In this document: positions 31,591 through 35,928 of the stretch, piece by piece
How the letters are laid out: the number at the start of each line of letters is the position of its first letter
Position numbering within the stretch: position 1 is the first letter of the stretch
Origin: Candidatus Methanophaga sp. GoMg3.2
GTDB taxonomy: Archaea; Halobacteriota; Syntropharchaeia; Alkanophagales; Methanospirareceae
DNA: 35,928 nucleotides
Direction of reading: 5' to 3'
Assembly: GCA_013180565.1 (NCBI GenBank)
Contig: QBUN01000424.1
Location: 1 to 35,928, forward strand
The notes under the pieces: model-generated
Told to the model about the DNA's origin: nothing
Databases searched by the model: none
Seen by the model: only the letters and a program-made list of their open reading frames with translations
Position numbers and translations under genes: made by a program

Positions 31591-32061
31591 ATCGGAATTT
31601 AGAATAATGTGGGTGGCTGCGATAGCGAGGGCATCCGTAACATCATCGGGCTTTGGCATTTCCTCTAATTTGAGATTCGCCATTACACTGGTGGCGACTT
31701 CGCTCTTTGTTGCCCTGCCATATCCGGTTATAATGCTCTTTACTTCGGATGTGTTATATTCATATGCCGGTATGTCGGAGATCGCAGCAGCTAAGAGACA
31801 AACTCCTCGTGCCTGACCAACACTTAACGCCGTCTTCACGTTGGTATTGAAGAAAAGCATCTCTATCGCCATAACATCAGGCGTCGCGGCCTTTATCACG
31901 GCGAGCAGATCATAATAGATCTTTTTTAATCGCTCTGCATTCGATTGCGCGGGAGTTGTCTTCACATAACCAAAATCAATTGGTTTCAATCGCCCGTTGT
32001 TTAACTCGACAACACCCCATCCAGTGCGAGCAGTTCCTGGGTCTATTCCTATCACACGCAT
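31573..32061 (-). CDS. ruvC: Crossover junction endodeoxyribonuclease RuvC
   Basis: 162 aa, full bacterial-type length. G-I-D-P-G-T-A-R-T-G-W-G at 5-16 carries the first catalytic Asp. V-M-A-I-E-M-L-F-F carries the Glu. K-P-D-D-V-T-D-A-L-A-I-A near 137 carries the last two Asp. It resolves Holliday junctions by paired nicks. I chose the ATG at 32061; the frame extends 140 codons further but that part is non-coding and runs under csl4. Most archaea use Hjc; RuvC is unusual but known in some. RuvA and RuvB are not here. Confidence 0.93.
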   Translation of the reverse strand: MRVIGIDPGTARTGWGVVELNNGRLKPIDFGYVKTTPAQSNAERLKKIYYDLLAVIKAATPDVMAIEMLFFNTNVKTALSVGQARGVCLLAAAISDIPAYEYNTSEVKSIITGYGRATKSEVATSVMANLKLEEMPKPDDVTDALAIAATHIILNSDLQIQH

Positions 32062-32125
32062 AAAAAAACCTTTGATTCCTTCAAAAAGTTTTAAAAACTT
32101 TACCAATGAAATATTAATTATACTA

Positions 32126-32133
32126 CATATAAA
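32126..32133 (+). promoter_or_regulatory. TATA box upstream of csl4
   Basis: CATATAAA, with expected transcription start near 32157. A purine-rich AAGGGGAG follows before the ATG at 32173. Confidence 0.45.
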
Positions 32134-32172
32134 ATGAATTGTTAAGGGGAGTGAAAAGAAGGAAAGTAAGTA

Positions 32173-32736
32173 ATGGAGAAAGAAGAAGGGATTGTAGTTC
32201 CCGGGGATTTCCTGGGTACTTCTGAGGAATTTACGCCCGGGATGGGCGTGTATGATGAAACTGGGAATATCTATGCCTCTGTGACTGGAGAGATTAGCAT
32301 AAGTGATAAGAGAGTTATAGATGTCCTGCCAAAGGTAGGGACACCGCCAGTGCCAGAAGAAGGAGATGTGGTTATAGGAAGGATAGAAGATTTGAGAGAT
32401 GCTGTTGCTGTCGTGAATATAGCGCGGGTGGAGGGTAAAGGAGATCGAGAAGTTGCCGCATCTACGCAGGGTATTATCCATATATCGAATATAAAGAGCG
32501 GGTATGTGTCAGAATTGCAGCGTGAGTTTGGTTATCTGGATCTGGTGAAGGCGAAAGTGCTGGACGCAAAGGCATTAAGACTTAGCACGGAGGGGAATGA
32601 TCTGGGCGTGATAAAAGCGATATGCGGGAAATGCAAAGGCGATTTGAAGAAGAAAGGGAATACGCTGACGTGTGATAAGTGCAAGAGGGTAGAAGTAAGG
32701 AAGCTATCTGAGGATTATGGTAAGGGATTATTGTAG
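32173..32736 (+). CDS. csl4: Exosome RNA-binding cap protein Csl4
   Basis: 187 aa in the three usual parts: N-terminal domain (V-V-P-G-D-F-L-G-T, G-V-Y-D-E-T-G-N-I-Y-A-S-V-T-G), central S1 domain (G-D-V-V-I-G-R-I-E-D through G-I-I-H-I-S-N-I), and C-terminal zinc ribbon (C-G-K-C ... C-D-K-C). It sits on the cap of the archaeal exosome and helps recruit DnaG and RNA substrates. It is followed by rpoL with a 53-base gap filled by ACTAA repeats. Confidence 0.95.
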   Translation: MEKEEGIVVPGDFLGTSEEFTPGMGVYDETGNIYASVTGEISISDKRVIDVLPKVGTPPVPEEGDVVIGRIEDLRDAVAVVNIARVEGKGDREVAASTQGIIHISNIKSGYVSELQREFGYLDLVKAKVLDAKALRLSTEGNDLGVIKAICGKCKGDLKKKGNTLTCDKCKRVEVRKLSEDYGKGLL

Positions 32737-32743
32737 CTATCTC

Positions 32744-32775
32744 ATACTAAACTAAACAAAACTAAACTAAACAAA
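32744..32775. repeat. ACTAA tandem repeat between csl4 and rpoL
   Basis: ACTAAACTAAACAAAACTAA and a further ACTAAACAAAAG. The same 5-base unit occurs at 9624-9643 and 33206-33221. Confidence 0.7.
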
Positions 32776-32789
32776 AGGGTGATCTGAGC

Positions 32790-33080
32790 ATGGAAGAGGG
32801 AGACATAAAGATGAAGGTAGTGGAGAGGAATGAGAACGAACTGCGGCTAGAGATAGAAGGGGAGGAAAATACTCTTTTAGCACCGCTGACTTCCAAGCTC
32901 CTGGAGAATGAAAATGTAGACTTGGCAACTAATAGCATGACACATTCGCTGCTGGGCAATTCCATATTGTATGTAAAGATGAAAAAGGGCGATGCTTTAG
33001 AAGCCGTAGAATCCGCAGCCACTTCTCTTGCTTCCGACTTTGAAGAGTTTGGGCGGAAATACCGGGCGGCAATAGTCTAG
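32790..33080 (+). CDS. rpoL: RNA polymerase subunit L (Rpb11-like)
   Basis: 96 aa. M-K-V-V-E-R-N-E-N-E-L-R-L-E-I-E-G-E, T-L-L-A-P-L-T-S-K-L-L, and H-S-L-L-G-N-S follow the RpoL pattern (E-L-x-x-E-I-x-G-E-x-x-T-L-x-N-x-L, H-P-L-x-x-x). It pairs with RpoD in polymerase assembly. The true start could be the internal M at residue 8. The last five codons (R-A-A-I-V) and the TAG stop lie inside the tRNA-Gly gene, a 15-base same-strand overlap. Confidence 0.9.
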   Translation: MEEGDIKMKVVERNENELRLEIEGEENTLLAPLTSKLLENENVDLATNSMTHSLLGNSILYVKMKKGDALEAVESAATSLASDFEEFGRKYRAAIV

Positions 33081-33136
33081 CGGTAGGACATAGGCTTCCC
33101 AAGCCTGTAACCCGGGTTCGAGCCCCGGTTGCCGCA
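33066..33136 (+). tRNA. tRNA-Gly (anticodon CCC)
   Basis: The cloverleaf is complete: acceptor GCGGCAA / TTGCCGC, D arm GTCT...GGAC with AGCGGTAG loop, anticodon stem AGGC / GCCT with loop TTCCCAA (anticodon CCC), and T arm CCGGG-TTCGAGC-CCCGG. The discriminator is A; CCA is not encoded. The variable loop is short (class I). The 5' 15 bases are also the end of rpoL. Confidence 0.95.
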
Positions 33137-33205
33137 TAAAACTTCCTCTCTTGGAGACGGTTTTTGGCATATAACCTTTAGGATTTTATTTTATGACTGT
33201 TACCT

Positions 33206-33221
33206 AAAGTAAACTAAACTA
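33206..33221. repeat. ACTAA tandem repeat upstream of aRF1
   Basis: AAAGTAAACTAAACTAAAT in the leader of the aRF1 gene. Same unit as at 9624 and 32744. Confidence 0.6.
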
Positions 33222-33243
33222 AATACTGTGTTGGGCGGATGAT

Positions 33244-34326
33244 ATGGACCAGATAAAGAAATATGAATTCAGGAAGATGTTGGAAGAACTGAGGGAAAAG
33301 ACCGGGCGAGGTACCGAGCTCGTTTCTGTTTACATCCCGCAGGATAAACAGATTTCCGATGTTACTTCTCAGCTCCGTTCGGAGTACGGACAGGCGATGA
33401 ACATAAAGAGTAAAACAACTCGTACTAATGTTCAGAGCTCTCTGGATTCCATATTAGCAAAGCTGCGGTACGTACGTGTGGATGAGAACGGGTTGGTTAT
33501 TTTCTGCGGCGCCGTAGCTAAGGGAGGGGACAAAACAGATATAGAAACATTCATTGTGGAGCCGCCAGCGGAGATACATTCCTATATCTACCATTGCGAT
33601 TCGAGCTTCTTCCTCGAGCCGCTGGAAGATCTAGTGGACGAGCACGAGAAATACGGCTTGATTGTGCTTGACAAAAGAGAGGCAACTATCGGTGTCTTGA
33701 ATGGGAAGGTGATAGAGTCGCTGAAGCACATAACCTCCGCAGTTCCGGGAAAGATGAGAAAAGGAGGGCAGTCTGCACCGAGATTCCAGCGGCTGCGGCT
33801 AATAGCAATCGGCGATTTTTATAAGCGAATAGGTGAACATACAACACAGGCATTGCTTCAGATGAACCTGAAAGGCATTTTGATTGGTGGTCCCAGTCCG
33901 ACGAAGGAGGAATTTTTAAAGGGGTCTTTCCTGCATTATGAGTTACAAGATAAGATTCTTGGTATTTTTGATGTCGCCTATACGGATGAATCCGGACTTT
34001 ATGAACTCGTAGACAAAGCGGAAGAGGTATTAGAAGGGTTGGATTTGGTGCGTGAGAGGAAGCTGATGACAAGGCTCATGGAACTATTGGTTAATAATGA
34101 TACTCTGGTGGCATACGGGGAACAAGAAGTGCGGCGGAAATTGGAACAGGGTGCGGTGGATACGCTTTTGGTCTCAGAAGAGCTAGATAAGGAGCTTGTG
34201 CACGAGTTGGTGGAGATGGCCGAGGTGATAGGGTCAGAGGTGGAACTAATTTCGACTGAGTTTGAGGAAGGTGCGCAGTTAAAGCGAGCTTTTGGTGGCG
34301 TTGCTGCTATATTGCGTTATGGCTAG
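33244..34326 (+). CDS. prf1: Peptide chain release factor aRF1, shortened
   Basis: 360 aa, about 50 shorter than the usual 410-420. It decodes stop codons and triggers peptide release. N-I-K-S at 53-56 is present; the residues just before are Q-A-M where the common consensus is T-A-S. Y-H-C-D-S-S-F gives the YxCxxxF motif. G-G-Q with S-A-P-R-F near 183 is the hydrolysis loop. In domain 3, L-L-V-S-E-E-L-D leads straight into L-V-H-E-L-V-E-M-A and E-L-I-S-T-E-F-E-E-G-A-Q. The cysteine-containing mini-domain usually between them is missing. Frame is intact. Confidence 0.93.
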   Translation: MDQIKKYEFRKMLEELREKTGRGTELVSVYIPQDKQISDVTSQLRSEYGQAMNIKSKTTRTNVQSSLDSILAKLRYVRVDENGLVIFCGAVAKGGDKTDIETFIVEPPAEIHSYIYHCDSSFFLEPLEDLVDEHEKYGLIVLDKREATIGVLNGKVIESLKHITSAVPGKMRKGGQSAPRFQRLRLIAIGDFYKRIGEHTTQALLQMNLKGILIGGPSPTKEEFLKGSFLHYELQDKILGIFDVAYTDESGLYELVDKAEEVLEGLDLVRERKLMTRLMELLVNNDTLVAYGEQEVRRKLEQGAVDTLLVSEELDKELVHELVEMAEVIGSEVELISTEFEEGAQLKRAFGGVAAILRYG

Positions 34327-34390
34327 AAGGTAAATTCACGACATGGGCCTGTATCCGCCCCACCGATTAAAAGCACACATACCAAAAGGC

Positions 34391-34399
34391 TTATATATA
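34391..34399 (+). promoter_or_regulatory. TATA box upstream of the structured non-coding region
   Basis: TTATATATA preceded by CCAAAAGG (BRE-like). Expected transcription start is about 34420. No coding frame follows for more than 650 bases, suggesting an RNA product or a lost gene. Confidence 0.55.
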
Positions 34400-34419
34400 C
34401 CTTGTACACTTCCAATTTT

Positions 34420-34990
34420 TAACGGTCTGCTTTATGGAATGCGATGAAAACGAAGTAAGATAGGCCTTACTTAAAGCGATACGAACGAAGCGTACTGTAG
34501 CTTGACCTGAAACGGCTCGGAACCATTTTGTGATGAAATCCTCAATTTTCTTATTGTATTGTCTATATACTCAATATACAATAAAGAACCCACCGCCGCA
34601 TTCGAGATTCAGCATCCTACCAGAGGCGGTGGGCAGTCATAGCAAACCAGACGTTGTTGTCAGGCAGGACTTTGTATCCGTGTTTTAGCTCGATAATTGA
34701 TGTACTGTAAGCTTTGAGATTTTATGTAATTTGAGGGGGTTTTGTGGATACCAAAGCGTTGATCCGTTGTGTTGCAAGGCTATAGCTGAGAGTAGCGGTT
34801 CCAAATAATGTGCTTCGCTTTTTGTTCGTTCTATCGCTTTATGACAAACTTTTTGGTGGTGAGTATCAAAACAAAAAAGCGAATAGCTTTTAATATCCTA
34901 GGTCATACCTGTGATAAACGTGTAGTTTATGTCATCGGCGGTCTTGCTTAAAGGCAGGCCTTGTACTTAAGTACGCTGTATGGTGACTTA
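34420..34990 (+). ncRNA. Candidate structured RNA or decayed element
   Basis: No gene was found in the 760 bases between aRF1 and the SDH module, but many stems can be seen. AAGTAAG/CTTACTT at 34453-34472. TTCTTATTGTAT against ATACAATAAAGAA at 34548-34588. Directly abutting it, a GC-rich 9-bp stem CCCACCGCC/GGCGGTGGG at 34589-34633. TTCGCTTTTTGTT against AACAAAAAAGCGAA at 34814-34883. ATAAAC/GTTTAT near 34914-34930. The perfect 12-base palindrome GTACTTAAGTAC at 34963-34974. AGGCCTT...ACTTAA recurs at 34463 and 34957. It could be one RNA, several, or ends of a lost insertion sequence. Confidence 0.4.
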
Positions 34991-34994
34991 AAAA

Positions 34995-35008
34995 GGTATA
35001 GTATAAAT
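34995..35008 (+). promoter_or_regulatory. TATA box of the SDH protease module
   Basis: GGTATAGTATAAAT, with expected transcription start near 35030, giving a 50-60 base leader to the ATG at 35086. Confidence 0.45.
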
Positions 35009-35085
35009 GGCACATAGAAAGATAAGAGGATTAGAGGATTATGTATTTATGTAGTAATGAACATAATTAATAACTAAGGGGTAAA

Positions 35086-35274
35086 ATGAAGATGAGCGAA
35101 CCAAAAATAAAAGTGGAGCTTGACGAGCTTATAAAAAGTGCACAGCAACAGCCAGGTATTGCAGATCTAATGTTTGTTTATGGTCAATATGACGAAATGT
35201 TGCGGAAAAGTGGTGAATATCTAGAAGGAGTTAAACCAAAAGTTATTATTTCGGCTAGTTCTAATTCGTCATAA
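35086..35274 (+). CDS. Small hypothetical protein upstream of the SDH protease
   Basis: 62 aa: M-K-M-S-E-P-K-I-K-V-E-L-D-E-L-I-K, a central helix with I-A-D-L-M-F-V-Y-G-Q-Y-D-E-M, and a Ser-rich tail. A strong ribosome-binding site (AAGGGG) stands 6 bases before the ATG. The protease gene starts 16 bases after its stop, so the two form an operon. No family is recognised. It could be a regulator, substrate or adaptor of the protease; all of that is inference from position. Confidence 0.65.
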   Translation: MKMSEPKIKVELDELIKSAQQQPGIADLMFVYGQYDEMLRKSGEYLEGVKPKVIISASSNSS

Positions 35275-35290
35275 ATACAGAGGATGATTT

Positions 35291-35928
35291 ATGCCTACAT
35301 GGGGAGGAATTCTTACGGAATTGAAGCAAACGGAAGAAAAAGGAGTGAAACCACCGTTTGATGCAGTTCGGCGAAAATACTTAGCCGCTACCTACGAAAA
35401 GACTGGGCGCAACACCATACTTTATGCAACGAAGTGGACTCAAGCAGGTGTTATTGACCCGGAACTGCTAAGTATCACAGATGAAGATGTTCAAGGATTA
35501 ATGGAAGTTATTCACGGTCTAAAAGGTCCAAATCTCGATTTAATTGTTCATAGTCCCGGGGGTTCTCCTGAAGCAACTGAAGCGCTTGTTTCATACCTTA
35601 GAACAAAGTTCTCTGATATTCGTGTAGTTATCCCACAATCAGCAATGTCCGCTGCAACAATGCTTGCCTGTGCATCAAACCGGATCATCATGGGCAAACA
35701 TTCATTCATAAGCCCGATAGACCCACAGTTGATACTACATACTCAAGTTGGAGTCCAAGCAGTTCCAGCACAAGCAATATTAGACCAATTTGAATTAGCA
35801 AAGTCTGAATGTGAAGATCCGAAGAAGCTGGGTTCATGGCTTCCAATTCTAAGTCAATATGGCCCAGCATTATTAATCCAATGTCGTAATGCTTTGGATC
35901 TATCCAAAAAATTGGTTTCCGAATGGCT
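35291..35928 (+). CDS. SDH-type Clp-fold serine proteinase, 3' end outside window
   Basis: 212 codons, open to the window edge. Starts M-P-T-W-G-G-I-L-T-E-L. The Clp/SppA-like core shows H-S-P-G-G-S-P-E-A-T-E-A near 92-103 (oxyanion-type glycines), then V-V-I-P-Q-S-A-M-S-A-A-T-M-L-A with the likely nucleophile Ser, then F-I-S-P-I-D-P-Q. This matches serine dehydrogenase proteinase (SDH, PF01972-like) proteins. No signal peptide or membrane helix at the start, so cytosolic. Such genes are often in accessory or defence regions. Function not established. Confidence 0.85.
   Translation, partial: MPTWGGILTELKQTEEKGVKPPFDAVRRKYLAATYEKTGRNTILYATKWTQAGVIDPELLSITDEDVQGLMEVIHGLKGPNLDLIVHSPGGSPEATEALVSYLRTKFSDIRVVIPQSAMSAATMLACASNRIIMGKHSFISPIDPQLILHTQVGVQAVPAQAILDQFELAKSECEDPKKLGSWLPILSQYGPALLIQCRNALDLSKKLVSEW

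Noticed and set aside
32062..32481. 140-codon N-terminal extension of the ruvC frame
   Set aside because: RuvC begins at the M-R-V-I-G-I-D motif. The extension is low-complexity, lies opposite the csl4 gene, and has no family resemblance.
32790..33080. KEOPS subunit Pcc1 as the identity of the 96-aa protein
   Set aside because: The E-x-E-L-R-L-E-I-E-G-E, T-L-L and H-S-L-L-G-N pattern fits RpoL (Rpb11) better.
33244..34326. Possible UAG recoding (pyrrolysine-type) linked to the altered aRF1
   Set aside because: Many intact genes here end in TAG (gatB, csl4, rpoL, aRF1, cmk, pfdB, CPBP gene, yjbQ-like gene) with no sensible extension, so TAG is an ordinary stop.
34441..34540. C/D-box sRNA: GTGATGA at 34530 and CTGA at 34506
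   Set aside because: The boxes are in the wrong order and spacing for a canonical archaeal C/D guide, and no matching partner boxes were seen.

Overview
The window is archaeal. TBP, RpoL, aRF1, prefoldin beta, S19e, L15, a PDCD5-family protein, Csl4, archaeal-type TIM and cytidylate kinase, and archaeal TATA boxes just upstream of starts all say so. CofG (coenzyme F420) and a CooC-like nickel ATPase point to a methanogen-related euryarchaeon. The repeat-rich, gene-sparse style would fit an ANME-1/Syntrophoarchaeia-like organism, but that placement is inference.

Layout. 1-4.6 kb is accessory and decayed. It holds the 5' end of a DegT-type aminotransferase, a TumE-like toxin/antitoxin pair, an orphan YgiT zinc-finger protein, a RelE/antitoxin pair, broken sugar-epimerase pieces, a glycosyltransferase with at least three frameshifts, and many small hairpin repeats. 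4.6-7.1 kb encodes membrane proteins and proteases (small membrane protein, CPBP protease, HtpX). 7.2-14 kb is housekeeping: Cmk, RtcB, prefoldin beta, PurD, a zinc ribbon plus TpiA, a HAD phosphatase and a YjbQ-family protein. 14-18.4 kb is a defence-like island: a 1097-aa STAND NTPase next to a frameshifted copy of its own N-terminal domain. 18.4-22.5 kb carries HemL, MoaE, PDCD5/S19e and GatB. 22.5-24.2 kb holds dead glutamate decarboxylase and nitrilase genes. 24.2-26.4 kb has CofG and Prs. 26.4-29.8 kb is an L15-SecY-SecY operon with two different SecY genes. 29.9-34.3 kb carries TBP, CooC, an EMC6-like protein, RuvC, Csl4, RpoL overlapped by tRNA-Gly(CCC), and a shortened aRF1. 34.3-35.1 kb is a structured non-coding stretch with its own promoter. 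The window ends in a small protein plus a Clp-fold SDH-type serine protease.

The least ordinary features are: the STAND gene with its broken stand-alone N-terminal copy; the divergent second SecY, whose last 16 codons come from a dispersed repeat; aRF1 without its C-terminal mini-domain; an EF-hand-like loop in HtpX; a tRNA overlapping rpoL; the structured region before the SDH protease; and a dispersed repeat family that ends or trims several genes. All calls come from reading the sequence; no database search was run.
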